Source: Quercus robur
Taxonomy: Eukaryota > Streptophyta > Magnoliopsida > Fagales > Fagaceae
NCBI RefSeq assembly: GCF_932294415.1
Contig: NC_065539.1
Span: 49,619,501-49,683,500 of the forward strand
Direction of reading: 5' to 3'
Length of the DNA stretch: 64,000 bases
Under the pieces are notes generated by a model. The model did not search any database, was not told where the DNA came from, and worked only from the letters and a program-made list of their open reading frames with translations. The position numbers and the translations under genes were made by a program. Positions 22,601-35,253 of the stretch are shown here, piece after piece; the stretch's first letter is position 1, and the number at the start of each line of letters is the position of its first letter.

Positions 22601-22941
22601 CGGTACATACCCCAAAACAGCCAAGATGACAGCTGAATACTCGGTGCGGTGTAAGAGGTAACCATCCGAGGATGGGTGGTTCAAAGGTGGACCGTCCATG
22701 GGGGCCGCCAAGTACTTAGAGTGTTTCGCCGCCTTCCTAATGGCTTTTGTAGCCTTGGTCCTTTTTTGGTATCTAGTCCGAGGACCGAGGTACGATCATG
22801 CCGAGCTCAAACGCTCGTTCGCATCAATTCCCTTAGAGCTGAGGCTCTGAGGACAGATCGAGATCTTCATTATGCCTAGGACTTAATCCGACTTTTAGTA
22901 AATGATCTTCCTGTAGGTCTGAGTAACCTAACATTATTCTT

Positions 22942-23620
22942 AAGTAGTTGGTTTCCCCATAGGTTTGAGTCCGAGAATCATGTAATACCTTGGTTCTGTC
23001 CAAAACTTGATTTCTAAGTAGTTGGTTTCCCCATAGGTTTGAGTCCGAGGACTATGCAATACCTTGGTTTTGTCCAAAACTTGATTTTTAAGTAGTTGGT
23101 TTCCCCATAGGTTTGAGTCTGAGGACCATGCAATACCTTGGTTCTGTCCAAAACTTGATTTTTAAGTAGTTGGTTTCCCCATAGGTTTGAGTCCGAGGAC
23201 CATGCAATACATTGGTTCTGTCCAAAACTTAGTTTTTAAGTAGTTAGTTTCCCCATAGGTTTGAGTCCGAGGACCATGCAATACCTTGGTTCTGTCCAAA
23301 ACTTGATTTCTTAAGTAGTTGGTTTCCCCATAGGTTTGAGTCCGAGGACCATGCAATACCTTAGTTCTGTCCAAAACTTGATTTCTAAGTAGTTGGTTTC
23401 CCCATAGGTTTGAGTCCAAGGACCATGCAATACCTTGGTTCTGTCCAAAACTTAATTTCTAAGTAGTTGGTTTCTCCATAAGTTTGAGTCCGAGGACCAT
23501 GCAATACCTTGGTTCTGTCCAAAACTTAGTTTTTAAGTAGTTGGTTTCCTCATAGGTTTGAGTCCGAGGACCATGCAATACTTTGATTCTGTCCAAAACT
23601 TGATTTCTAAGTAGTTGGGG
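22942..23620. repeat. 74-bp tandem repeats, nine full units, inside the LTR element
   Basis: The block 'aagtagttggtttccccata' starts at 22942, 23016, 23090, 23164, 23238, 23313, 23387, 23461 and 23535, with a partial unit at 23609. The period is 74 bp (once 75). Unit length is not a multiple of three, so it is not a coding repeat. Confidence 0.95.
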
Positions 23621-24428
23621 GAATTAACCCCTCGGCTATGGCGTGGGACCTTGGTTTAGGGGGGTTAGCTCCTCGGCCAAGCCCCTAGAACCATCTGTGC
23701 TGCTATCACTATGAAGCGCAGCCCCTAGTGAAGAAACGTAGCCCCTAGCGGAACTCTACGCCCACCGCTTGTGCCAACACACAAGCCTTCCCCACAGACG
23801 GCGCCAATTGTAAGGACTCAATTTGTAACGACCTAAAACGATACTGGGTTTGCATGTAAATAAGCCCAAACAATATCATTTATAGAGCGTGGGTTTGGAA
23901 GGTTAGGCCTTGGTCATCGGACGGTGGTTAGTCGTGGTGTTCGTACAGAATTAAATCGTGTTCGTTCAAGAAGTCTTTCTCCTGGAGGCGGACTAGGAGG
24001 CTCTGGTTTTTTGGCCTTTTTTCCCAGTCCCTTCTCCCGAATTGCTTGTTCCTCTTTTTATATTAGCCTGTATTCCTTATCCTTCGTCCACGTGTAGGAT
24101 CGACTTTTTCCAAAACTAATACTTGTCCCATCAGCCCATACCCAAAGCGGTTGGGGGTGGTTGTAAAAGTTGAAGAGCATGGCTCTGTCAGGTGCAAAAT
24201 GCTTTATTGCAGTTATGGCAGCCTTTTACTTGTGCTGTTTCCGCACTATGATCACTCTTCCTTTTAGGGGCATTTATGGCATGTTGAGCAGGAGCTCGTC
24301 CTCGGCCCTTTCCTTAGGCTGTCCTCGACTCTCATGATACGTCCTCGGCCCTGTATCTCCTCGGCGCAGGCCTTGGGCCTTAACATGAAAATGGGCTGGG
24401 GTCACAAATTCTCTGGCCCCACAATTAT

Positions 24429-24549
24429 AATTTATAAACCCTTCTTTTTTTGATACTATATATATGTTTTTTTTAATACTATATATATATTTGATCCTTC
24501 GCCAGAAGCCTTTCTTTTTCTTTTTTAAACTACATCACTATTTTACTCA
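24429..24549. repeat. Right part of minisatellite unit 3
   Basis: Continuation of the unit begun at 20498-20551, separated from it by the LTR element. It contains extra TATATA sequence compared with the other units. Confidence 0.75.
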
Positions 24550-25500
24550 TCTTTTGTGTTCAGTGGTTGTACAATGTTGATCCCATTCAAATAACTCTTC
24601 CTCTATATTAGGGAGAGACCTATCCTTTAGACTAAATGGGGCCATTCCCAACCAGCACCTATATGCAAAAAGTTTAAAATTTGGGTCAAAATTATTCCTG
24701 TTATGTTCCCTCTCAAAAAATGAAAATTAACCCTAAGAACCAAAAAATATTTAAATTAGTTAATTGACACATTTGTATTTGCCTCCCAAAACAAAATTGA
24801 TATTTTACTTCTAACAAATCCCTAAAAGTTTAAAAAAAAAAAAAAAATTCATTAACCTTGATACTTTCAAAAATAATAATCTCCTATCCATAAATGCTGC
24901 AACCTATTACCATTCGCTAAGTGTGCATTTGGTTCCAATTTGAGAGCCCAAAACGCACGTTTTCAAACCCAAAACCCAAAATGTGTGTTTGGTAAATTAT
25001 TGTCATCGCACGTTATCAAAAAGTAACTTTTCCAAATACAAAGGATTCTTGCATTTTTATATTGGACCCTCAGAGCTGCAATGCAAAAACGCAAATAGGA
25101 TTTGTAATGTTACCGTTGGTCATTTTAATATTATCCCTAAACTACCTTTGTTTTTTTTTTTGAAATCCCAATTTTACCCATATCTCTATATATAAATAAA
25201 TAAAGAATACCATCATGGAGCTGGAGAAGAATTTCTCTATGCTCTATGCTCCCTCCTGGTCAATTGCAAGAAACCTAAAAGAAGATTCTCATCTTGCCGA
25301 TAGTAGTGGTTCTTCTTTCTTTTCCTTACCCTCAAATTCAACCAAACAGACTGCAAAATTCTAAATCAAATGTGCAATTTTCAATTCTAACATAAACCCA
25401 TAAACCCACTTTTGTTGCGGTCTTCTTCTTCTTCTACTGTGAGCTTCTTCTTCTTTTGCTGCGGCTTCTTTTTCTTTCATTTTTGTGTGTGTAAAATATA
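24550..25500. other. Gene-free spacer with MITE-like segment
   Basis: Near 24895-25200 a segment begins 'gtgtgcatttggttccaat' and contains AAAACGCAC blocks typical of plant hAT-like MITEs, but no matching end is found. CTT-rich tracts occur at 25425-25475. No gene is seen. Confidence 0.4.
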
Positions 25501-25504
25501 TCTC

Positions 25505-25672
25505 TTTTTTTTTTTTTTTTTTTTTTTTACAAGATAGAATTTATACTCTAGCCTTATCTAAGTGTATATGTGTGTAAAGTTTCCTCATGGAGACTTGAAC
25601 CCCGACCTTTACCCCCCCCCACACTCCACAAACATTTATATTTGTGGAGTGACCACCGCACCAAAGGTGCAC
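25505..25672 (-). mobile_element. tRNA-derived SINE, second family
   Basis: On the minus strand it starts near 'gtgcacctttggtgcggtgg', which looks like an A box. A B-box-like GGGTTCAAGTCTCC follows and an A tail ends it (T run 25505-25528 on the plus strand). The two stretches CTCCACAAA and TTTGTGGAG form a small hairpin. I could not confirm a target duplication. Confidence 0.7.
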
Positions 25673-26247
25673 TGTGGTTTTGGATGAAGATGAGAAACTG
25701 AAGAAGATTAATGTATTTGTGTTATTTTTTTTTTTAAATTATAATATTTTATATTTTATAAAAAAAATACAAATAATTCTTTATTTCTAGTGCCTATTTG
25801 GCCAAGTAATAACTGCAGAGGTTTAGTAATAGAGCTTAACGTAAAAGCTCTATATATAAGAGCCCATGATGCCACCATCTGCTTGCACTCGTAAAATAAT
25901 GGAAATAATTCTATCACAATATTTGAAAGGATAGCATGAATGATTTGGCATACACAGTAAACCTGTGAAGTGCAATGTAGACTGTAGCAAACATTAAGAG
26001 AGCCTCCCACAATGAGGCAGGAATTCGGCCATTTATAGAACCTCAGAGGCAAGCTCTCCAGCTTTTCTTAGCCTCTGATAGCTCAAAGGCATCAGCATTG
26101 ATCACTCTTGAGGTAATACATATGCAATAATGACATGGTCACATGAACCAATTCAAAGCATTCGGCAAATTTATGATCTATATTGAAGGCATTCAGTCAT
26201 AACTCATCAGAATTAATCCAGTCACAGATTTTAGAGCCGCCAAGGCA
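25673..26247. other. 3' distal flank of DLH-2
   Basis: No gene is seen. About 25980-26050 aligns with the DLH-1 3' flank near 7380-7450, so it belongs to the duplicated DLH unit. Confidence 0.45.
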
Positions 26248-26690
26248 ACACTTTCAGTGCATTATAGCCTCAGACAGCTCAAAGAGCCAAAGGCACCGAT
26301 ATTGCCATGGACATCAGAGAATGCATGGTGTAATGACAACCACATGAACCACATACACACACATTGCTCTCACTACAGCCATAAGATAAAGCATGCAATT
26401 TTCACCCTTTATTCATAAACAAGTTCATTCAAATTCTTACATACTACAGATTGAAGTCTAGCTACTCTCAACACTTCCAGTGCATTATCGCCTCAGACAG
26501 CTCAAAGAGCCAAAGGCACCGATATTGCCATGGACCTCAAAGAATGCATGGTGTAATGACAACCACATAAACCACATACACACAGTGCTCTCACTACAGC
26601 CATACCTTCAGATAAAGCATGCTATTTTCACCCTTTATTCATAAACAAGTTCATTCAAATTCTTATATACTACAGATTGAAGTCCAGGTT
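26248..26690. repeat. Direct duplication of about 222 bp, two copies
   Basis: Unit 1 starts at 26248 (acactttcagtgcattat) and unit 2 at 26470 (acacttccagtgcattat). They share 'agctcaaagagccaaaggca', the region around 'gcatggtgtaatgacaacca', and 'ttcataaacaagttcattc', with few differences. It lies just downstream of the DLH-2 stop, probably in or near its 3' UTR. Confidence 0.9.
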
Positions 26691-26798
26691 CTCTCAAGTC
26701 TCAACCATATGAGAAAACTAGCATTTTACTGGGTCCACACTGCTACTCATAATATTATAGAACCAAGACATACCATAGATATATCTAATTTGACGATT

Positions 26799-29700
26799 TC
26801 ACTTCACATACTTAGCAAACCATTCTAACAAGTTCTGATGGGCCTCCTCAGCAGACTTCACAGCTGCCACATCTTCAACACTGTACCTGACTGTCCACCC
26901 GTGTGCAACTTTTGGAAATATCTTAACAAAGCCATCCACCTGAAAAGAATCAAAACATTATTTTATTATTATGAAATGCAATATTTGGAAAAAGTTACAC
27001 CAAGATGGATGCATTGCATGGGCAAACCATGGCCTGGTTTCGAAGATAGACCTCAGGCATTTCAAAGACAAGATGATGAATCACCATATGAACATTTAGT
27101 CATTTGTTCAAAAAGATTGATAACACTTACCCCAACCCCAACCTATCTCTTTACCACCAGAGCCAAAGCCAAAAATGCTATGACGAACATTCATCAAATG
27201 CCAAGGCCAAAAATCCTTAATAAATGCAAAATTTGGGAAAATATGGGGAAAAATATTCTACTTATCAAGTAAAAAAAAACTATCCGAAGAGTCATCTAAT
27301 CATTGAAGAAATGTGCAAAAACAAAGCTGAATAAATAACATGACCAAAAAAATTACTCTCTAAAAGAAACAAATGCTAAACTTAAAGCATGAAATTCAGG
27401 CTAAAGGGCTCCTGGCTATATTTTAATATGTAAAAAATTAAATACAGCCAATCTGCCGTCATTAAAAGAATGATGAAACATCAGTATTAGATTTCCTTCT
27501 TTTTTATATAAAGAAAAGAAGCTTTCATTATTAGAAAGGAAAAGGCATTAATTATAAGATTTCATAAGAAAATAAGGATTTGGTTTTCCTACCTCAGGTT
27601 TAGCAGCTAAGGCCTCTTCAAACTGTTTCAAGAGCGTGGGTGGAGAAAGATGGTCATTTTCAGCTCCTAATACTGCAATAGGAACCTTAACCCCTGAAAT
27701 GAATTCCAAATATTGATCAGTAAACAATGAGACAATCCATTTTTTTTTCCCTTGCACTTGTACCAAAACAGAAGAAATTTAATGTAGAAAAACTCAAAAA
27801 CACCATTGTTAAAGAAATGATTTCTGACAACCAGAATGTATTTTTTAAACAGAAAAGGCATTAAATAAGATTAAATCATTGCAAATCAGTATGCCAGTAG
27901 CAAAAAAAAAAAAGAAAAAGAAATCCATTGACCCCAAGAGGAAGGGAGAAAAAGCAACTTATAGAGTCAGATGCTTGTAATTACTGCCAACATTTAAATT
28001 GATAGAGAATTGATGAGAGCTAGAAATTTTTTCCTGAATGTGCTAAAGACATTTTTAATTTCTGAAATTGCAAACTAATAATATAATAAAACTAATATCA
28101 AGCTTTAGCAAATTTCAAGCACTAGAATCCATACCCTTGATATCATCTACAGTGACAAATGAAGGATGACATAGCACACCAGCTTGGATAAACTCAGCCT
28201 TTGCAAGTTCAACCACAACCTTGGCTGAGAAGAACACAAAAGTTCAAGTATCAGCATTTTTTTCAATCAATAAAATGCTATCTGACTTAAAATGTTAGAA
28301 ATTTAGAATCCTTAATCAAACTTGTTTCAATAGAAAAATAAAGAAACTTAGTCAGGGGAGGGGGTTATAGTGAAACTATGAAGATACACAAAACCAATTC
28401 TTCCCTAACAAGAAATAACTTCTGCACTAGGGTGCTAGTTTGGGAACAAAGAATTAATGATAAAAACTCACCACCCCAGCAAAAGCCAGCAGCCCCAACT
28501 GCAGAAACACCTTTACTTTTTACAGCTTCAATTACTGGCTTTGCCTCCTCAAATCCCTTATCCTTTAGAAAGAATTATAGAGCTTCAGACACTATTAGTG
28601 CATACTAAAAATCACATAGTAATTAGCTGAAAGCTGCAATATCAGGATCATCAATTTCAATCAAGGCCACAAAAGGTTTACACAGCTAGGTAGTTTAATA
28701 ATTTATGAAGTAAGAACAATCTGTTACTTTCAGTAATAATGATAAAGAAGTTATGCAGCTAAATCCACACACATATTCAGACAGCCTAATATGTTGTAAA
28801 ATACCAAACTCACAATCTCAAATGAAAAATGCAGCAATATTTTCAAGTTTCGCAAAAGGGTCCACCATGAGAAAATCAAAATTATAAACAACTTCCATGC
28901 AAGTATTAAAAGATAGAACCAACCGTTCCATGATCCTTCAACCAAACTTGTATAGGCCTATTAGCATCATCCGGCACATAGGGATCTCCATTAAAGAAGT
29001 CAGGAACTACCACAAAAAATCCAGCAGCTGCAACCTTGTCTGCAAGCTTCCTTTAAAAAAAAATTAAAAAAAAAAAAAAGAAAAAATTAGTTTTCAGAAT
29101 GTTACAGATCTGCGTGTCTAAAATGTGTAGAGTACAACTCCAACTTTTAACAGCAAAATCTTTATTGCTGCACTTCTTATTCAAAATAACATGGCATAGC
29201 TTCAAATAGAGAATTACAATCATCTATGTACTCCACTTCCAAATTAGAGAAAAATGAAAGTATTTTAAAGTGCCTAATATTTGACCGAATTAAGTCAACT
29301 AAGTTTCACACTGATGGGTCAAAATTTTAAAGAAATATATGTGTCACCTAAACTAAAAAGTCATAATGTAAAAGGAGTTCACCAACACATAAACACTGTT
29401 ATAACAACCTAATCTGACAGACTATGCAAAACCCATAAACTAAACAAAGAAAAGAGAGATGAAAATTAGCCATACCTCAGGTTTGGAGCCTCATATCCTG
29501 CAGGAAAACTCAAACATGTTAAGATGGAATCATGGAACATGATACTGGTAATGAATTAACATAACCTATTACATATTTTATAGCAGGTACATATGTATCC
29601 ATAGCATCTATATCAATTGTTCAACAAATCCATTCCCACTGCTTCCTTAATACTCATTTTCGATATCCCAACCAAGCCCAACACAGACAAACATATAAAT

Positions 29701-30365
29701 GGCATAAAAGAAGGCAAGAATATATTTCCCATAAATGGCTAGAACAAACACCGATCATCAAGAACAGAATACGCTAGAGATTACCAAAAATAAAATTTAA
29801 AGCTTTTCAACTAAACATATAAATTCAAAGGACAACTGATGGTGCTAATCAATTTTCCTCGAGATTCATAAATAAAGCTAATATATATATATATAAGTGT
29901 AAAAAAGGAAAAATTCAGCAAAAACCTATATTAATCCTCAATCACAATTCGATTGCACTTAAATTTGTTGCATTTTGAAACCTCGGGGTCTCATTTGTTA
30001 TTTGTTACAATCCTAAATTATAGAGTTCAAAATGTAATTTTTCCAGAAACCAAAACACCATTTCCTCCACCAATCACCTAAAATGAATCTAAACAGCCCC
30101 CCAATGGTATCCTCACAAGCCAAAATCCAACACCCAGATCACAGTTTGAAGTGAAAATTAGAGCACACCACAAAAGCAAGCAAAAAAAACTGAAGTGTCA
30201 AAGAAAAGTGTGGGCACCATAAACGTCAGAGATGAGAAGGATGGCAAGCTTGGAGTTGGGAGAGCCAGAGACATAGGTGCTGAGTCCACCAAGCTGTTCA
30301 ACATGGCCAGCTCCTGCATTTGGGTTCAAGGTTGGTGGGTTTGAGCAACACTGGGGACCAGACAT
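26799..30365 (-). CDS. Dienelactone hydrolase family protein (DLH-2)
   Basis: Seven exons: 30218-30365, 29476-29497, 28924-29050, 28472-28562, 28135-28224, 27593-27693 and 26799-26939. They total 720 bp (239 residues), with GT-AG borders and consistent phases. The start is MSGPQCCSNPP. The catalytic residues of the DLH fold are present: Cys127 (GFCWGG), Asp173 (GAENDHLSPP) and His206 (VAHGW). There is no signal peptide or membrane segment, so a soluble, probably cytosolic hydrolase is likely; the substrate is unknown. Exons 1-4 with their introns, and the upstream flank, are nearly identical to DLH-3 (47.97 kb onward), but exons 5-7 are not. The 5' flank keeps the empty site (ATTTTATAG, 30446-30454) of the MULE found at DLH-3. 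The gene appears intact. Confidence 0.94.
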
Positions 30366-32744
30366 CCTTATTCTCTTTTTTTCTTTCTTTCTATGATCAG
30401 CAAACACAACACAGGACACAATATCCCGAGTCTTTGGAATTTGGGATTTTATAGAATGTTTGATAAAAAGGAACCTTCTAGTTCCCACGTCACTACAAAT
30501 TTTGGGGTAAATTATCAGTTCTCGAATAATGTACAGCATATTCCTCCTTTTGTCGCGCAATAAAATTTGACAATATTTTTACATTTATTGAGTTGGCATT
30601 TTATTTCTAATTCTTATCTGAACCATCATTGATAACATTTTTTTCTTACTACTAAAAATTTGCCACATCAACTTAATGTCAAAATTTGTATCTCTAGACT
30701 TTCTCTAGATTTAATTAAATAAATTTAATAAAATACTCAATTTCATAATCTAGTGAAATGGTCAATGTAAATGGTTGATACTCTACCCACCACCACAAGT
30801 TCCTACACTAAATTGTGCCATTTTATGGGTGAACTGTGGTATAAGTTATGCTATTTTATGTGACACTAGCATTACTCTTCCACATTGCAAAGTCTACTAT
30901 TGGTTTTTAATCAATAGGTATTATTATAAATCCAAAAGAATGGAATACCACCATATCTTTGTACCTTGAGACTCAATTTTATGGGAAACTAAATAGTTTA
31001 GTTAGTACTAAAAAAAAAAAAAAAAAAGGATTTGAACCCTAGTGAATAGTTACTTAATGTTATGGAAGACTAACAATTAGTTAGTTACTAAGGTGGATTT
31101 GAACATTGATGTCTTCCTTAGCTTTCAAAATATTATTTAAATATTATTATTTTATAAAATGTCATATATATATATATATATTACTCAATAAAAATGGCCC
31201 CATAATAAGTAGTAGTAAATGTTGGATACCTCATACTCTTAATAGCTTATTATAAAAACCAACTGTAATAGGATAAAGTTGGTATTTAACAAAAATGGCC
31301 CTATTTACTAGTATTTATGAATAATAAATAATAGTAAAAATTGGACACCACAGACTCATTTTTTAGCTCAAAACCGTTATTGGATATAAAAGTTGATTAA
31401 AGAGAAATTTTACAATTTGTCCTTTGCTTTTTTATAGTGTACTACAACAACATTTTCCCCCTTAATGGAAGAAGAGTGCTAGAGCCAGTAAAATATACAG
31501 ACTTTTTTATACCATCTCATTAGGATTCACCTCATCTAGACTCCACCACAATACAAAAATAGTAGGGTGTAAAAATTTCAGGATATATTTTTTGTGCCCC
31601 TAGAAATTTCCTTAATGAAAAATGAGACTTATTTATTATACAATTGGTTACACTTGGGGGGCATGTGGTAACTTTTATCATCTTTGCTTAAACCAAGGCC
31701 TCGTCACGTGAAAGTGGTTATTTCAATTGGCTTTTATTAAGTAAGTACATTTGAGTATTGGATGTGATATTGCCCCCAACAAGTACTATTCAAAATTGAT
31801 CATGTGTTTATCTTATGTCTCATCCAATGCACTGGACAAAAGCCCCTCCCTTTTCAATATATTTTATTTTTGATTCAAAAATGTTCTCTTGAAATTAGTA
31901 TGTTTGAAATTTCCTATTTATAAAACATTTTTTTTGAAATTTTATTTAAAAAATATTATAAAGTTATATTTTGTGAAAGGTAAGTTTCTATCAATAATTT
32001 GGACATATGATCGATACATAGGATTGTTAAAGAAATTCAACCCTCCAAAATACTTAGGTAGAGATATTGAACAAGGGAGAGGTTCCAACTATTTTCAAGA
32101 AATTACTGGAAAAGTTCAACCCTCAAAAACTCATTGGTACAGAAATTTGGACATAGAAGAGACTATTTTTCAAAAAGAAATTATGAGCTTCAAGTCTCAA
32201 TTGTTATTAACATTTTTAATTTTATCAATCTAAAAAAATCATTGGCTTTCATAAATTGATTTGTATTATTCTTTTATAAACATAAGTGCTAAGTTCTAAC
32301 AATACTACCGGTGAAAACTCCATATGGGAAAATGATCAGGGAACAATTCCTTAGGTTCTCTAATTAAATTAAAAAACGTGGATTATATTAACCAATGAAA
32401 AATGCATAATTTTATCTTTTTCAAGGACAACTAAATTTAATACAAGAAATTTAAAAAGAAAAGAAAAGGGAAGAGACTCAACAAAGTGATGGAAGGGAAG
32501 CCAGGGTGGTCTTGGATGATGAAATGGCTTTTCTTTTCTTCTTCTGCATTTTTTTTTCCTCTCTGGAACGCAATCCAGATCACTTTGTGTATGCTTTTTC
32601 TTGAAGCTTGAACCCTGGGATTGGAGGACTCATGGGTTATTCCCTGTAGGTTGAGGGGTAGAACATTTTATATTGTAGGACGCATGGAAAATCTTGCCAT
32701 TTGTACAAATGACTTGTACAACAGGTTTCACTTGACATTAGGGG
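28480..32744. repeat. Segmental duplication, copy 1
   Basis: Aligns with about 47972-55858. It covers DLH-2 exons 1-4, the promoter and about 2.3 kb of upstream noncoding DNA. Identity by eye is very high in the gene part and high upstream. It ends at 'caggtttcacttgacat' (about 32741). It lacks the MULE, Helitron and MITE insertions of copy 2. Confidence 0.9.
30366..32741. other. 5' flank of DLH-2 and duplicated noncoding DNA
   Basis: No convincing gene. It includes a TA microsatellite (31163-31182), an oligo-A run (31010-31027), and a segment near 32470-32741 ending in a CTT-rich stretch. Everything here has a counterpart at 52927-55858. Confidence 0.5.
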
Positions 32745-34335
32745 TAGCAATTTTTATCCAAATTCATGAACCCACCCATTTGCCATCTTATTTGGATAAG
32801 TCTTAACCCAGTCCATTTGAATATTTGGGTTAAACGGATAAAGACTCATTGGGTTATTTAATTATAAAGGTCTTAATGAATAAACCCACTAATACCTACT
32901 AAAACCCATCTAAAATTCAAGTAAACAACAAAAACTCTAAATTTCTAGGCAAGCTAAACTAAAGATTACAAAATTACTTTCACCAACAACAAAAAAGTCC
33001 AAATCTCTCCCTGTTTGGTTACTAAGAAAGTAGCGGAAAACGACAGAAATAGGAATTCTGAACCTAATAAGATTGTTCAAACAAAATCGGAAACTTTACC
33101 ACTCAACTAAGCCCAAAAATAGCCGATTTTTTCATTTTTCTGATAATAAAAGCAATGAAAAAGAAAGGATCCCAGAAAAGGATCACTTTATTTTCTTTTC
33201 CTCCATTTTTTGAGCAACCAAACAAAAATTTCACTACCTTATTTTCCCTTAAATTAAAATTGAAAAAGTAGAACAAGAATGCAAGAAAGTACCAGAGAGA
33301 GAGAGAGCTAGAGAGATAGAGAGTTCGAATTTTGAGAGTGATCAGTTTTCAGTGAAGCTTTCTTTCTCTCTTCTCATTACCCTTCTTTTTCCTTTCTTTT
33401 ATTTATTTTTAATGTAAATAAGGACTTTTGAAGTCTTTTCCTTAATACTAATTTGGCTGTAGCCTCCCACCCCACACGTAACATGTAATTACTGGGAGAA
33501 ATCTTTTAGTGGTGGCCTATGATATTGATAAGGACTTTTGAACCCAAGACTTAGGATTGTATATGAGTCAAGTTGAGTATTAAAAGTTCATAATTGTTCA
33601 TTTAATTCTATTACAAATGCGAGCTAAATTTGAGATCATTCCTGAACTAAATTACATGTTCAAGCTTAGTTTTTTTTTTTTTTTTTTTTTAAATTTTTTT
33701 TTTATCAAACACGCTCAAGCTTATATGCAAACTTCTTTATTAACTTATTCTTTTTCCCATAATAGTGAACACCACAAATAATATTTTGTACCCTTTTATC
33801 TATCTTTGCAAAGTAATTAATAATTAAATTAAAATTAAAACTTTATTATTTGAGTTAATTAGATGTAATGATTTTTATTTATGCAATTATAAAAAAAATT
33901 AGATTCACAAACATTGCATTGTTAAAAATTATATATAATGTTTACTATGAATTTGACTAATTTATGTTATAGTGTTTTAAAACTAATAATTTGATATCTT
34001 ATGAATTTAGACAATCTAGTCTCAAGTCTACATAAGTATATTTATATATATTTACACATATAAACATATAATATTATATATACTTAAATTGAGTCTCATG
34101 TTCACAAGCTTATTTACAAATACATTATATGTTTGAGTTTGGCTAAATTAATAGTCGGGCCAAAATTTGGGCTTGATCTTGTCTTATTTGCCAAATAAAC
34201 AAAAATATACAAGTTTTTTCTTGAATCAAGTTTGAGCTATTTATAAAAAGTTTTGTTCATTTATAGTCATACCAAGACCTCATTAATTTCGTTAGACATT
34301 GTGAACCTCTAGAGTAACATCATAAAAGTCATTGA
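32742..34335. other. Gene-free spacer with hAT-like end and leader-like sequence
   Basis: At 32742 'taggggtagcaattttt' looks like the end of a hAT-type element, but no partner end is seen. About 32990-33400, read on the minus strand, resembles a CT-rich 5' UTR followed by a plant leader intron (GGTTGCTCAA and AACCAAACAG motifs), without an attached coding region. Poly-T occurs at 33670-33690. No gene is seen. Confidence 0.35.
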
Positions 34336-34343
34336 GCCACAAG

Positions 34344-34988
34344 TAAGGGTGTGTATGGGTCAGGTTGAGGGGTTTTTTTCAACCTAACTCACCATGGAGG
34401 GTTAAAAAAAATTCCAACCCAATCCATCACAGGAGTCTAATCCAACCCACCTAGATCGGGTTGGATAGTTTTTTTTTTTTTAATTACTATTACTATTACT
34501 ATTACTATTACTATTATTATTATTATTATTATTATTAAAAAATTGAACATTATAACAACACCACCATAAATAAGAGCAAATTTATAATCTAATAATGTTG
34601 AGTATAACAACAAACCAAAACCAACACAAACTAACTGAGGGAAACTTAGAATTTAGATTTTATTTAGGGCTTAGAATAGGAGAGAGAGAGAGATAATAAG
34701 GAGATTGCAATGAGGAGAATTTAGAGTTTGAATTTTTATTTAGAAAGAGGGGCAAAAAATTAAATAACAAAATTGTATAATATTTTTTAAAATTTAAATA
34801 TATATCAAATATAGATGGGTCAGGTTGCGTTGAGTTAGGCAGATTTGTGAATTTTATGACTTGATTCGAACCCAACCTACTATAACTAAAAAAAAAAATC
34901 GCAACCCAACCCAACCCACCAATCCCTAAAAACCAATCCAACCCAATGAATTGGGTTGGATTTGATCGGTTTTGGCTACACACTCCTA
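34344..34988. mobile_element. hAT-like nonautonomous element
   Basis: The ends TAAGGGTGTGTA and (reverse complement) TAGGAGTGTGTA form a short terminal inverted repeat. The flanking 8-mers gccacaag (34336-34343) and gccatgag (34989-34996) match at 6 of 8, as expected for an aged hAT target duplication. It is rich in ACCCAACC/GGTTGG near both ends, with a (TTA/TAC)n microsatellite at 34483-34537. It is noncoding. Confidence 0.7.
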
Positions 34989-35253
34989 GCCATGAGGCCT
35001 TTTTTTTTTCGCATCCTTTATTTATATTCAATAAATAAATAAAGATGTATACATTGTCCACATTAACTTCTCTAACCTTATAAATTGATGTTTTTATGAT
35101 TTATCTATTACATAATTTACACCATTTTTATATTGGAAAATCTTATTGCACACCTTTACCAGTTTTACATACAAACTTCACCACACAATTTTGGTTCGGT
35201 TATATGACCATGTGCCTAAGGCCCTAAGGTGATTGTGTAATCCTCTCATTTTA

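Larger units (their letters stand above)
20552..24423 (-). mobile_element. LTR retrotransposon without recognisable genes (LARD-like, probably Ty3-type)
   Basis: Two 615-bp LTRs (20552-21166 and 23809-24423) with TG...CA ends are flanked by an exact 5-bp duplication, ATTAT (20547-20551 and 24424-24428). On the minus strand the sequence after the upstream LTR reads ATTGGCGCCGTCTGTGGGG, a primer-binding-site region known from plant Ty3 elements, so I place the element on the minus strand. The internal 2.6 kb shows no capsid or polymerase signature and is filled with repeats. The LTRs differ at about 34 sites by eye (about 5.5%), mostly transitions, which suggests an age of a few million years. 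It looks structurally whole but without genes of its own. Confidence 0.9.

Noticed and set aside
22942-23620. Regular 74-bp direct repeats resembling a CRISPR array or coding repeat
   Set aside because: There are no unique spacers; the units are contiguous and lie inside an LTR element of a plant genome. The 74-bp period breaks any reading frame.
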